NCBI GenBank assembly: GCA_038496445.1
Contig: JALMLS010000552.1
Coordinates: forward strand, 102,996-166,995
Length of the DNA: 64,000 bases
Source of the DNA: Trichosphaerium sp. ATCC 40318
Lineage: Eukaryota; Discosea; Flabellinia; Trichosidae
Direction of reading: 5' to 3'
Positions within the stretch are counted from its first letter, which is position 1; every line of letters starts with the position of its first letter. Under the pieces are notes generated by a model. It was not told where the DNA came from. It made no database searches and saw only the letters and a program-made list of their open reading frames with translations. The position numbers and the translations under genes were made by a program. This document shows positions 10,482 through 21,108 of the stretch, in pieces.

Positions 10482-11594
10482 TCACATGACAACACAACTT
10501 GTTTTTTCTGGAGGGTTAAAGTATGGACTATTCGACATCGCTACGAGTATTGCTTCATCGAACGCTACAAAAAGGGAACAGAAAGTTAGTATCACTCATG
10601 GCTTTTTGAAGAAATAAGCCGAATGTAAGACCACTCATGACACATACCTGCTTTTAAACCATCTTGAGTAAGAGCGCTACATTCCACATAAGACATAGCC
10701 TTAATACAGATAATCAGTGTGTTGCAGAGTAAAAGACATTAAAAAACTTACACCAATTTCTTTTGCGACCTTTTCACCTTCTTCTCTTGGTATACAATCG
10801 TATGGAGTTCCATCACTCTTTAGTGTTGTTCGTAAATCCATTTTAAGACCTGCAAGAACAATAGGTGTATCTGGGCAATGATGTCGCACTTCTGGTTGCC
10901 ACTACATGTCATTAATTAATAACACCGAAATAATATAATGTAGAAAAAACAACCTAACAAAGAAAGATCATTGAAGGTTTAGATATACCTTGGAAACAAC
11001 ATTACTAAGACTAGTCTTTGATACGACGCTGAAGCATATAAGAAAGACATCAGTTTGCTAAAAAAAATCACGTGAGAAGAAAATCTATTAATAAAAACAA
11101 GCTGCCAAAAAAAAGCGAAACATTCAAAGTAAAATAGTAAGTCTTACAGGATAGCTCAAAGGTCTCAATCTGTCGTAATCCTCAGGACCTGCTGTATCCC
11201 ATAAACCTTGGAAAAAATGTCAGTCACAAGTATGCAGAAAGTTATAAAGTACAAAAAGATACAACGAACCTAATTGGAAAGGCTTGCCCGAAACCATTAC
11301 ATTTGCGCTAAAAAATAATGTCAATTTTTCTTTTGCACTTTTTTTTCGGTTTTTCTCCAAGCGAGTCGCCTCATTACCTGTAATTATCGAATACTGTCGG
11401 TACTAAGCTAGTATGAGCATCAAAAATGATAAATAAGCCGTACCGTATTCGCTAGGGAAAGCATTGGTTGTATAGCTTATAAGCATGCATGTTTTACCTG
11501 AATAAACACATATTAGCGTTAACGAGTACCTCTTCGCTGTTTACGACATACCAACTGCTCCATCTCCGTTAACAACGAGTTTGATATTCTGCAT
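10482..11594 (-). CDS. Rho/Rac-family small GTPase (nine exons)
   Basis: Nine short exons splice to a complete Rho-type G domain. The start is [17 protein letters not shown], with the first intron falling inside the P-loop. Then follow switch [28 protein letters not shown], the segment [12 protein letters not shown], and [20 protein letters not shown]. The tail is TSCVVM, a CaaX box whose final Met predicts farnesylation. G4 reads AGLKMDLR instead of the usual GTKLDLR, and the Rho insert region is slightly short. Family function is control of actin and polarity at membranes. Neighbouring genes give no further hint. Confidence 0.9.
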
Positions 11595-12435
11595 TACCTG
11601 TTTGATGTGTTATTGAGTGAATAAGGGCTTTTGAGCGCGTTAGCCTAAAAAGCGAAAATAGTTAAGTTTTCATAATTATCAATTTTAAGTGCCTATGGCA
11701 TCTTTTTTATTTTCAAACAAGTAATCTTAAGCACAAATTGCACCTTGTCTCAAAACCGTCTTTAGGTTTCACATGACACTCTCATTTCGCCTAAAAAGCA
11801 ATTTTGTTTTTTGCGGTTTTGAAAATTTTCGAGTTTTCTGAGATCCTCAGGTGTAGGATGACGTGTATGTACGAAGTGTACAGTTGACTAGTTAACAGAA
11901 GAATATTGATATTGTGGTGTACAAATAGCTCAATCTACTGGTTTGTAACACGTGATTTTAAACACCAAAAATACATCGTGTTGTTTTCGCTTTTAATTTA
12001 TGTTTACAAGCCGACACTAGCTTGATGCTTATTTGGCTTTTCCGTGGACGTTTTCGCGTTACTATAGTTTGGTGTTGTGAGTTTGCTCGTGGTAGCGCTT
12101 ACTTGTAAATTGTTTACGCACAAGTTTTCTTCTCCGATTAACATCCTGCTAAACAGTAGCGTTTATGGGCACCCATGCAAAATACATAGTATTTTGCTTA
12201 TCTAGTGCAGGCAAAATGGCCAAAATCTCAGTCAATCTCTGTCAACAAACTCTTTCGAAACATTGTCACAAAATGACAGCTATCTGACCCTGAACTAGCT
12301 CAATATTATGTGCTGCGGACGAGCGCATATTCAGTACCTGTGCCTACGTATAACACTGTGCCTTTTCCACCATTCAAACAAACATCTCGCTCATTCTGGA
12401 GCGAGTGTAATTCTCGCATTATCCTACACCCTTGC
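11595..12435. promoter_or_regulatory. Long upstream spacer of the Rho gene
   Basis: Over 800 bases with no exon I can support. It presumably includes the Rho gene promoter near 11600-11700. A CACGTG lies near 11948. Confidence 0.3.
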
Positions 12436-12815
12436 ATTGTAAGAGATGTTGTAACGCTTGTGTAAGTAGTTAAATCTGTTTATTACATGAACGTGTTACA
12501 AGGTCTTTTATGAGCGTTTCTAGTAAGTGAGTGTATCTCGTGGCGTGTGAAACATCCTGAATAGACTTCGAGTGGCTTCGTGAACAAGTTTCGTGATAAT
12601 AACATCCCAATAGACTATAGGCATCGATAATGGTTTACATAGTCTACACGAAGCATCACGGAGCCAATATGTGAACGATTAGTAAAATACAAGAACCTAG
12701 AATTAGCGAATAAGGAAAGAGTTGGAGCGTGAAGCATTCACAGAACAATAACCAATAAGCCATGAATATATAGGTGTAAGCTATCTAAGTGATCACGTGA
12801 CGCATGTATATGACA
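12436..12815. repeat. Dispersed repeat, copy 1
   Basis: Matches 27356-27692 in the same orientation. The left edge is TGTAAGAGATGTTGTAAC. Shared internal words include AGCGTTTCTAGTAAGTGAGT and AGACTTCGAGTG, and the right edge shares GTCACGTGACGCATGTATAT. The two ends are well conserved and the middle is diverged with indels. There is no coding potential. It could be a short non-autonomous transposon, but clear terminal inverted repeats are not evident. Confidence 0.7.
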
Positions 12816-13483
12816 TGCATATACGGTTTTTTAGCTGGAGTGTTCTATCCTGTTGTAGTTCCTTTTTTGCACGCTATTATATATTTGTGCCAAGAGATGA
12901 GCGAACTGGCGTTAATCAAAGAGAGTACGATCAACCAACCCTAGTTCCTACGAAGGAACTACCTTATTTTTACTACACAAATTATGTTTTAACGTTGAAC
13001 CGTGCACGACCGCTTTTACTGTCAAGTGTTTTGCAAAACTTGGTATATACTTTCGGTCAGATTTTGCCTTGAGTGGAGCACAGCCCGACCAAAAGCCAAC
13101 CCTATTTGCTTGTGTGCTAATTTTAAAAAAACGAAAAGGGTTGCTAACACTCATGTATTGTGAACGTAAAGCTAACTATATCTTAGTATCGGAGGCTGCA
13201 TTGGAGGTTGCATAGTTATCACTATTATATTGTTTTCCGGTTTATTTTGGTTGTTTTAGAATTGGAGATCAGACTAATAAACCAGTATTTATCCTTATGC
13301 AGCTGCAGTTGTTTGTTACCAAGGTGGCATATGTTTGTGGTTGTTATTTACACCAACTAAGTTGGCTTGCACCATTACTACGTATTGGTGTTGTTTAAAT
13401 ATTTGTTCTATAACTTCTTTCTACCATGTGTCTAAATTAAGAAAAAACAAGGAATGTATCAATGGAATGTTTATTTTCTAGTT
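12816..13483. other. Intergenic spacer
   Basis: Between the dispersed repeat and the end of the - strand zinc protein B. Open frames here are short and lack homology to other genes in the window. Nothing else is seen. Confidence 0.4.
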
Positions 13484-14416
13484 TTAATCCCATCCAAGAA
13501 TCCACAGGCAACAACTATCAAAAGGATCATGGTAAAAGAGGTCTTCACGTAGCTTTTGAATACAAAACACAAAGCTATTAGGATCCACAAGTTTTGTTTC
13601 CATTTCATCATCCAAATGTTCTGCAGCAAGAAATTGATCATCCTTATCAATATTATAGAACCCAGGAAGGCTTAATGCACTAGGACTGCTTTCTACAACA
13701 TTATGATGTATCATATACTTCAAAGAACGAACTGGACTTTTTATCATACATTTCGAACAATAGTTCTTTCCTTCCCATTCATATACAGCATCTCCCAAGC
13801 TACATGTCACACATACAAGGGGAGTAAACGCTTCCTTGTGGTTAATATGTCTACTGCAAACATGTTTATCATGTACAAGTGCGGCAGCAATGGTACGATA
13901 ACCATCTCCAAACACAGGCCTAGGGACAGAAATACAGTCTTTACAAAAAACACTGTTGGGCCAACACATGTAAATCGCTGAGTCAACTGATAGTTTTTTT
14001 ATAGCAGTAATTGGATTGATACCCATACCATATGTTCTAGGTGCTGATAGAGACTCATAAATCGAAGAAAACGAGATAAGGCTTGTTCTTCCATGATTGG
14101 AGCAAAACACTCTGTACTTGCCTCTCTGGACTGATTCAAGTACTTTTAGGTATGTTTCACGGTCAGGGTTGAGTATTTGAAGAAATGCGATTTCTTTAAG
14201 CTTATCGGGCGTAAAAGTCTGATTGGACGCTATACGGTGATAGATACGTTTGTTTGTAGCTTTTAAAAGCGCTACAGCTGGTGCTTCATCTAATAGCACC
14301 GTACTGACGATTACGTTGAACATATCATTGTTTATGTGGTCTAGGAAAGGATACATCGCTAAGTAGTTGTCTGAGAAACATCGTTTGGCTTTGGTTTTTT
14401 TCAGTTGCATTTCCAT
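13484..14416 (-). CDS. F-box-like zinc-binding protein B (310 aa)
   Basis: Inverted paralogue of the gene at 7023-7958. I choose the ATG at 14416 (MEMQLKKTKAKRCF), because the longer frame begins only with a TTG. The F-box-like start (LAMYPFLDHINNDMFNVIV), the cysteine/histidine cluster (FCKDC, CSRHINH, CVTC, YCSKC) and the CCLWILGWD end are all kept. The two proteins differ most in the loop between the first cysteine pair and in the acidic stretch near residue 245. Both copies are open, so both are probably expressed. Function unknown. Confidence 0.75.
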   Translation of the reverse strand: MEMQLKKTKAKRCFSDNYLAMYPFLDHINNDMFNVIVSTVLLDEAPAVALLKATNKRIYHRIASNQTFTPDKLKEIAFLQILNPDRETYLKVLESVQRGKYRVFCSNHGRTSLISFSSIYESLSAPRTYGMGINPITAIKKLSVDSAIYMCWPNSVFCKDCISVPRPVFGDGYRTIAAALVHDKHVCSRHINHKEAFTPLVCVTCSLGDAVYEWEGKNYCSKCMIKSPVRSLKYMIHHNVVESSPSALSLPGFYNIDKDDQFLAAEHLDDEMETKLVDPNSFVFCIQKLREDLFYHDPFDSCCLWILGWD

Positions 14417-15057
14417 GATAGAGTTTGTTCTCAAGGTGTTAAATGCTCGCGGTGAGATGTTTCGAAGTGTTTACCATTGACTTTGCTTGAATTGACGTTA
14501 ACACGAGTTTCCCGTCGTAGGTTTACTATTAAATTGAACTTGTTTGTTTTGCGAAATTTTTTCTTATTTTTTTCCCCAGGTGGCCCTGTTGCAGCTTTGG
14601 TTTATTGCCTGTTTCGAGTTAGTGTATACTCTCTTTCCTATTATACAAGCTATTATAAAGTGACAATGTAAATTGTGGTTTAGTATCTGTCTTATTCAAC
14701 GTTTTTTTAAGTGGCATACAAAGTACATCAAGTAACGTTATGCTGCGTCTCAAAACCCTTCCGAATAGACAGATTACATCTGTCTTGTTTCAATTAGTGA
14801 CTTAAGCTCCGTAGGTGCATATTACAGATCACCATGAAATACTCGTTGCAGTTTGTCAATGTCACAAGAGCAAGCCCAGTCAAAAGAACAACAGTGTCGC
14901 TTAGTTGCTTGTTTCCGTTTTCTTATCTCTAGTGACTAGCAACACCCAATATATATTTGGCAGTCATAGCATTGAGACCCACACAAGACGTTAACGCACA
15001 ATTCAATGAACAGTTTCCACAACTTTGTGACCAAACAAGTAGTACTATATTTAAATA
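14417..15057. other. Divergent intergenic region
   Basis: Lies between the start of zinc protein B (-) and the zinc-finger gene (+), so it probably holds both promoters. No exon, repeat or RNA gene is seen. Confidence 0.4.
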
Positions 15058-16318
15058 ATGATGGAACCTAGAGATAATTGTTCTATGTGTGGTGTTGGTC
15101 TAGCTCACGCATCTATAAGCGATTGTATTCCATTTGCTCAATGCACAAAGTGCCATGCTTGTATTTGCGGTAAGCATATGCCTGTTTCGCCTACGCCGGC
15201 CATAGAGGTCGATTACGCAGTCGAATCAAAACCACAAACCCATTTCGGACCAAAAACTGCGTACGCGTGTACTCTTACGCATGACATAACGTAAGAAAGG
15301 AGTTTTGCATTACAACGTCGACAGGATGATATAGAACCAACAGAAACGCTTAAAAATACTTGTCTCATTTGCGGAGCAAGCGATACACTATTCGTGCTAC
15401 GTTTTAACCGAAAAGAAAATTTAAAACGATGTAAACGTTGCGGAAGGGTATATGATAAACACCATACGTTCGGGTACACTATTTAAACCTCTTTGGCATC
15501 CCACGTTGTACAGATCTTTTCTTTTGTTTAAAAGCCTTCAATCTCCTTTTCACATGGTTTTGTATGGTATTTGCCAAGCGCTATCGCCTATTTTAGCATT
15601 TCGCGTGCAGTTAGACAATAACGTCAAACCGTTTCAAAGAACTTTTTTCTTGAAGGTCACAGCCGCAGAACTTGCTTCATACTACTTTGTTTTTACCTAC
15701 TCTTAGATGTTCTCATCACACAGGGATTCTTGAAATACCTTTGGATGAGAATGGTGCTGAAGTATTTGCATCGGGTCTTACAGGTGATTGTTATGATGAC
15801 ACTATTTATCCTTGTGCTTATTCTGGTCGTTGGACTTGTTGTGGTGCTTTATCTTCACACAAAACTCTACAAAGTCCTTGGAGAGCTAAGGATAAGTATT
15901 TGGCGGTTACATTTTATGATCCAGATAATGAAATTGGAGTACTACTCTTTTCTTAGGCATATTGCTAACATGCTTTGCCGGTTTTTCATTTCTTAGATTT
16001 TTCTCAAAGTCATTTTATTTTATTGTGACACAGTTCTAGGAATCAGGTTGCGTATTAACTGACCATACAGATGAAGGAGAATTTGGTGTTGAGAGTAAAT
16101 TACCTGGTAAGTACTAGTACTCGAAAGTCAGGTTGGGCTGTTTTTTCTAAACTTTTGTAGATGAGTTCAGCGAGCTACCAAAAGACTTTTGGAGAGATCA
16201 TTCAACACATCGTAACTTTGTACCTACATGTAACTGGAATATTGGGACACCGGTAAGGTATCCATCAGGGCCTTGTCCTGAGTCTGTCATTCAAGAAAGA
16301 ATATTCAGACATACTTAG
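15058..16318 (+). CDS. Multi-zinc-finger protein, unknown family (internal splice unresolved)
   Basis: Likely exons are 15058-15473 (containing an unplaced intron), 15707-15938, 16040-16106 and 16161-16318. The last four junctions keep frame. Cysteine groups appear in order: CSMC..C..CTKCHACICGKH; then CLICG and CKRCGRVYDKHH; then CSHHTGILE with YPCAYSGRWTCCG; then GCVLTDH. The third group recalls CHORD-type zinc modules. The frame holds a TAA at 15292-15294. It can be removed by three alternative introns (36, 42 or 105 nt), but only the 105-nt one (phase 0, joining DYA to DDIEP) has an ordinary size and acceptor, and its donor is weak. Function is unknown; ubiquitin-pathway or scaffold roles are possible. 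Confidence 0.5.
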
Positions 16319-16923
16319 TAAAAAATGTAAATTAACGATCGTCTTTACTGTAAAATTATACTATGCAAAGGATTTATATATGTATGTAATTTTCCATGGT
16401 ACTCTATAGAGTTAATATTCTAGAGAAAAGGAATCATGAACCACTTTCATTCTGCTTGTGCTTCTATCAAACCACCTGATCACTATTTACAATATTACAA
16501 GTTGGTTCATTCATTTGCTTGCTCAACCAATCAAAACCCTATGCGCTTTTTTGAGTACTCTGGTATTTTTATAGTACGAAAACCTACGACAGTTTAGTGA
16601 CTAACTCTACTGAGACGGTGACGCGAGGGACTAGACAGAACAAGTAAACGATGGACACGTGTTTGGCAGAATTTTGTACAAGCAAAAGTTCCAGCCAGGC
16701 GTAAGACCCCCCAAAAGCAACAAGAGAAGGTGATGGGGAGCAACGCGGCGGTGGAGGGCTTTCGTTGACGTTTATTTGTGGTTTTTGGGTTGTTGCACAG
16801 AAGGTGTGCACAAGAAGCGAGAATTACCGACACCTTTAGTCAATAAAGTTCTCGTTTTTCACCGGGTGAGTCGTTTAAGTGAAAGCGAATAAAGACCAAA
16901 GGAAACAAACAACATTTATTATT
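16319..16923. other. Intergenic spacer
   Basis: Between the zinc-finger gene and the tandem repeat array. The overlapping - strand frames at 16584-16833 show no family resemblance. Nothing else is supported. Confidence 0.4.
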
Positions 16924-17117
16924 GTAGTCTCCTGTTGAAAACGTAAGGGAAAAATATTATTTATTAGGAAAACTCAAGTCTAGAGTAGTCTCCCAGGGTA
17001 AAATGTAGTCTCCTATTGAAAACGTAAGAAAAAACATTTTTATTTAGGAAAATCCAAGTCTAGAGTAGTCTCCCAGGGTAAAATGTAGTCTTCTGTTGAA
17101 AGCGTAAGGGAAAAACA
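16924..17117. repeat. Tandem repeat, about 80-bp unit, 2.4 copies
   Basis: Units begin at about 16924, 17005 and 17085, each with GTAGTCTCCTGTTGAAAACG or a close variant. The full units also carry TCTAGAGTAGTCTCCCAGGG. The half-phrase GTAGTCTCC occurs twice per unit, so the array may have grown from a smaller module. On the - strand it may supply the last codons of the adjacent ARF-like gene. Confidence 0.85.
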
Positions 17118-18524
17118 TTACTAAAACCTGATTTTGGTACATGGCTGTGTGGTGATAGAAGGTTGGTTTGACGTTTTTGAAAAACGTTTCACAGAATTTC
17201 CTCAGCTGAGTTACCTTATGTGAAATGATTTACAGAATTGAAAAGACCGGAATAAAATCCTGCTCATTTTCTTCCCCGTGATACCTCATAAAGTCCTTCA
17301 TTTTTAGTTGCACAACACTCTTGAACAAACCATTTACCAGAAGTATTATTTTCAACATCTAAAAATTTTGCAATCTAAAAGAAGCAATTAGATGACACGT
17401 AAGGCTGAGTGGTTTAAAGCGTCTCATTGTGATATAACCTAAGGATATTCTGAAGTAGCACTATGATATATGCTGTCAAAGCAAGTCATTCAATAGCGTA
17501 GTGTAATACATTGTAAAACAACTTCAAGAGAAAAGATTAAAACTGTTTTATACCTCATCACCACTCATTGCTTTTGGCATGTCTAGACAATTTGTATTAA
17601 TGAATAAACAACTATATATGGAGAAAAAATTATACGCAATACTCACCTTGTTTGTTTGCTAATATAAGTACTGGTATATCTTTAAACTCAGGTTGAAAAT
17701 AGTTGTTTTCTCTTTCCATTTCTTCTTTTAAATCAGACAACAACTCCTATCAGTTGAGTCACATACATAAATTAAACCAGAAATGCCTGTAACCAGTACT
17801 CATTAATGAATTGTTACACAATCTGTACTAATTATTGTACCTATCTGAAAGTAATGCTTCCATAAAGGTCGTAACTAAAAATCATTATTAACTTTTTTTT
17901 TTTGATTTTGTTTTTGTTAGCAATGAGCTGTAAGCTCAACTTCCCAAGTATAACTTTTAGTGTCATACGAGACAATCTTAGAAAATATAAACTCTTTCAA
18001 ATAACTCTAAAACAAAACTATACCGTCAATGTAATTCGTCGTTTTTCCGAACTCTCTGTTCTATTTCTAGATCCAGAAAATGAAAAAAAAATCACGTGCG
18101 TTTGTTCTACTACCTACATAAAGCATAGTTAAAAACATCTTGGTACAAGAAATGCAACAAATAATAAGCCACATACCCGGAAACGTCCAAGACTGAATCA
18201 CAACATTATTATATTCAACGGATTCGATATCAAACGCAACAGTAGGTGTTGAGGTCTTAATTTCTCCAATCTAAATAAAAAATCTTTTATAAATTAACGC
18301 GGACGTTGTCGGTATGTCCCAAGCTCCATCAAAACAATAGAAATACGCGTACTTTAAGCTGTTCCAATATTGTCGTCTTAAAAACAACGTAAGAAGGATA
18401 AAAAGACTACTAAACGCCTTAATGCACGTTAAAACAGCAATACCTTGCCTGAATCGTACACTCCTTGTATAAATATTCTTTTGGGCGCAGAGTTTCCAAA
18501 TAGCCTTGCGTATATGTTTCCCAT
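17044..18524 (-). pseudogene. ARF/ARL-like GTPase, degenerate
   Basis: Starts MGNIYARLFGN, with a myristoylation-type Gly2. It keeps the P-loop GVYDSGKTT, STPTVAFDIESVEY as switch I, LRPLWKHYFQ, NKQD and a CCATKNEGLYE block matching the ARF CATSGDGLYE segment. Two things are wrong. G3 reads SWTFPG where ARF proteins have WDVGGQ. After CDSTDR about eight residues are missing and the frame shifts by one base before ELLSDLKEEM. The final exon runs into the tandem repeat at 16924-17117 and may stop at 17044. It may be a decayed gene or carry assembly errors; the intron near 17900-18120 also contains an opposite-strand PX-like frame. Confidence 0.6.
17910..18132 (+). pseudogene. PX-domain-like exon fragment on the strand opposite the ARF-like gene
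   Basis: A + strand acceptor with a long T tract (TTTGTTAG) precedes an open frame that begins MSCKLNFPSITFSVIRD. It contains KLFQITLK and VIRRFSELSVLF. The last phrase fits the PX-domain core, in which an Arg-Arg-aromatic step ends the beta-hairpin. The frame stops after about 70 codons and no second exon is visible. It lies inside an intron of the - strand ARF-like gene. It could be a transposed exon remnant or chance. Confidence 0.3.
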
Positions 18525-19125
18525 TGTATAGTCGATTTTGAGCTTAATAATAAACCGCTATTGATTGTAGGACCGTAGCGTTTTAGAAGAGGCTGTTATG
18601 AACTTAAAATATAGCTACAATAGCCTTGATGCTTCCAGAAGCAGTCGCGGTTGGAATACGAGTCCGTGAAACAACTACGTTGGTATTTCACTGAACTCCC
18701 GAAGACAATAACTTCTTTTTGTTCAAGTGAACGTGCATTCCTATTTTATTCTTTTAAAATTACAGTTAGTTAAGGTGACACAATTAACAAGCTCAGTATT
18801 CTCATCTTGCGCACCCTATAGTCCAACACTTGCAAGTCCCATGCAACTAGCCATTAACATAATAAGAATGCTCCAGTACTTTACCACTGTCATACCATTC
18901 TTGTTTCTCTCTACCCATCAATCCATTGATATCACTTTAGTATTGCCAGAAAAGGCTGCATTCCATTTTCCATGTTCATAAGCGATTAAGTGACAGGCAT
19001 TTTAACATAAAATTGATTGCAACTTTTCAGCTAATAACCCGAGACTCAACGGGCTCTTGAGAGTCCAAGACATGTTACACAGAAAAGTAAAATAGCGGCT
19101 GACTTCTTGAATTAACCAAGTGTTT
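18525..19125. other. Intergenic spacer
   Basis: Upstream of the ARF-like gene and downstream of the MORN_2-like gene, both on the - strand. No exon is recognised. Confidence 0.4.
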
Positions 19126-19916
19126 TTATTCATTGTTGATAACACCATCATTATATACTGCATCTTTGTCTACATCACCAGAAGCAGTGAAAGACTTGAA
19201 TCTTCCATGTTTTTTATCATTTTTATAAAACCCGTCAACCTTTACCTTACCGTCTTCATACCACGCTTTGTATGGCCCATTTTTCTTTCCCTTTTTGAAT
19301 ACTGCATCTACTTTAAGTTGTCCAGATGGATACCAAAATTTTAATGATCCATCAATATCATCCTTCAAGTACGAACAACTTCTTTTCTTTTGACCATTTT
19401 CATACCAAGAAACATACTCTCCGTTTCTTAGATCGTTTTTAAAAACGCTCTTCTCCTCTAAACTGCCATTACTTCTATACCATTGTCTATGTACGCCCGT
19501 TTTTCTTCCTTTCTCGAACGTTGTGGCGCAACGGACCTCAATGAAGGTTTTTCTGAAAATCCCTGATTTTTCGAATTTGTCGTTAAATCTGGATGTAAGT
19601 GCGTTATTTTTACATAAAACTGGCCAAACGATGTGTGCTTGGTCGTCAGTGTTCGTAATAAGGTAGTGTATCTCTGGTGGGAGGCTCAATAGTAAAGAAG
19701 TGCTATAAACAGTTAAAACATAACCACCGCGCGTAAGAAAAGGTGTTGAAACCAATTTAAAGCAATATACTTTATTTTAAAATAAAACTGTGCACGATTA
19801 ATAAGTATCGTTGACAGCAATTGATAAACGCTATTTTAACGTTTTAAAGTGTTTTTACATATTCAATGATCAACAACGCTGGACATGGTTTTCAGTACGT
19901 ACCTTGGTTCTGCCAT
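19126..19916 (-). CDS. MORN_2-like repeat protein with F-box-like start (196 aa)
   Basis: Two exons: a 14-nt start exon (19916-19903, MAEPS) and 19702-19126. This model supplies the missing ATG and begins MAEPSTSLLLSLPPEIHYLI, which has the feel of an F-box. Residues about 75-190 are five repeats of about 23 residues of the YwqK/MORN_2 type: phrases such as GVHRQWYRSNGSLEEKSV, GEYVSWYENGQKK and GPYKAWYEDGKVKVDGFY. Such repeats form beta-hairpin arrays and are usually protein- or membrane-contact modules. The combination with an F-box would make it another ubiquitin-ligase adaptor; that is inference. Confidence 0.7.
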
Positions 19917-20768
19917 TGGAATACAGTAGGTATTAATGTGATGCGATTAGTTTGGCGCTTAAACAAAAAAAAATTGTGCTTAACGCGTAAACGGTTTGGC
20001 ACGTGTTTCGACTACAAAAGTATTGAAAAAACACTGGTAGCTTCCGAACTATAGAACATTGGCGAACGCTGTTGTTCCAAACCGATGTCATTTTAGTATT
20101 GCTGAAGGCTTTTTGTGTGAAGAAATATGACAAGTTGAACTGTATTTGAGTTTCACTTTCTAGCCTCTATTCGAGTGCGTTGATATAAGTCCACCCATTG
20201 GGCAACTAAGAAGGGAAATAATAGCAACCTTGATCGGCTCATTTAAACCACTAGCAATGATCGTTTATTGAAGAACCGAAAATAATACCAACTCAATTGA
20301 CAAAAAATCTATTTGATGCAACACCTCTTGAACTCCGTAGTATACAAAAGAAACTGCTAGAGTTCGCATGAAGTAATCATATAGAATCTAAGTCTAAACT
20401 CAGACCGTCCAAAAGGACACAACACTAGCGGTAACTTGTCACGTGATTCACCAAAAAAAATCAAATAGTTCTGTAGCTTCTTGTTTTTTCGGGGAGCTAT
20501 TGATTTGTTTATATATGATGTTTTCTTTGCGCTAGCTACCGATTGTAAACGTCACGCGCTTTTTTTGACGTCATGTAGTTTCGGAAAGCGGACTTTTTAA
20601 AAAACAGCTACCACCAACGTCAGCTTTGCGTTCGTCTACATTCTACTATTTTTATCGAGATTTCTCCGACAGATGTACTTAAAATGTGTGATCTCGTATC
20701 ATTTTTTTCAGAACTCATTCATCCCTCTAAGAACAACAACACATCTCTGTTTATTACATACAAAAGAA
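19917..20768. promoter_or_regulatory. Divergent intergenic region
   Basis: Separates the MORN_2-like gene (-) from the small basic protein gene (+). Contains CACGTG words near 19998 and 20440. No exon is supported. Promoter content is inferred from gene orientation. Confidence 0.35.
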
Positions 20769-21108
20769 ATGGAAGCCATAGAGCCTGTAGGCGCATGTTA
20801 TCAGTCTCCGAATTACTTTGAAACAAAATCTCAACTAAATCTAAAGCTACGAACAAATACGTACAAGAGTAGGCGTAAGTACCCTTAAACAACCTTTAAT
20901 CTACGATTATAATCAAGAATAAGAATTTATCGAAACTTATTTTTTCTTAGGTCACGTGGATATGCAAGGAAGTAATTGGTTTGAGATGAATACACTAAAA
21001 CGATCATTTTCAATACAAAAAAAAAACAAAACAAAAAAAAGACGTCGGAAGAGGAGTGACAAAATTTTACCTCCAGGTAAGATCGGTTTTACCATTGACT
21101 ATGATTAG
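20769..21108 (+). CDS. Small basic protein (87 aa), unknown
   Basis: Two exons, 20769-20874 and 20951-21108, join in frame across a GTAAGT...CTTAG intron. The predicted protein begins MEAIEPVGACYQ, has a strongly basic middle (a KKNKTKKRRRKRS-like stretch) and ends GFTIDYD. The basic run could be a nuclear localisation or nucleic-acid-binding segment. No known family is recognised. The last exon could instead splice onward at CCAG/GTAAGA, so the C-terminus is uncertain. Confidence 0.4.

Noticed and set aside
12797-13072. 91-codon + strand frame after the dispersed repeat
   Set aside because: No splice partner, no family resemblance and partly inside repeat sequence.
13703-13981. 92-codon frame on the + strand
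   Set aside because: Lies entirely inside the well-supported zinc protein B gene on the other strand and has no counterpart in copy A.
16924-17117. Regular repeat array considered as CRISPR
   Set aside because: The units are about 80 bp and tandem without unique spacers, in a eukaryotic genome.
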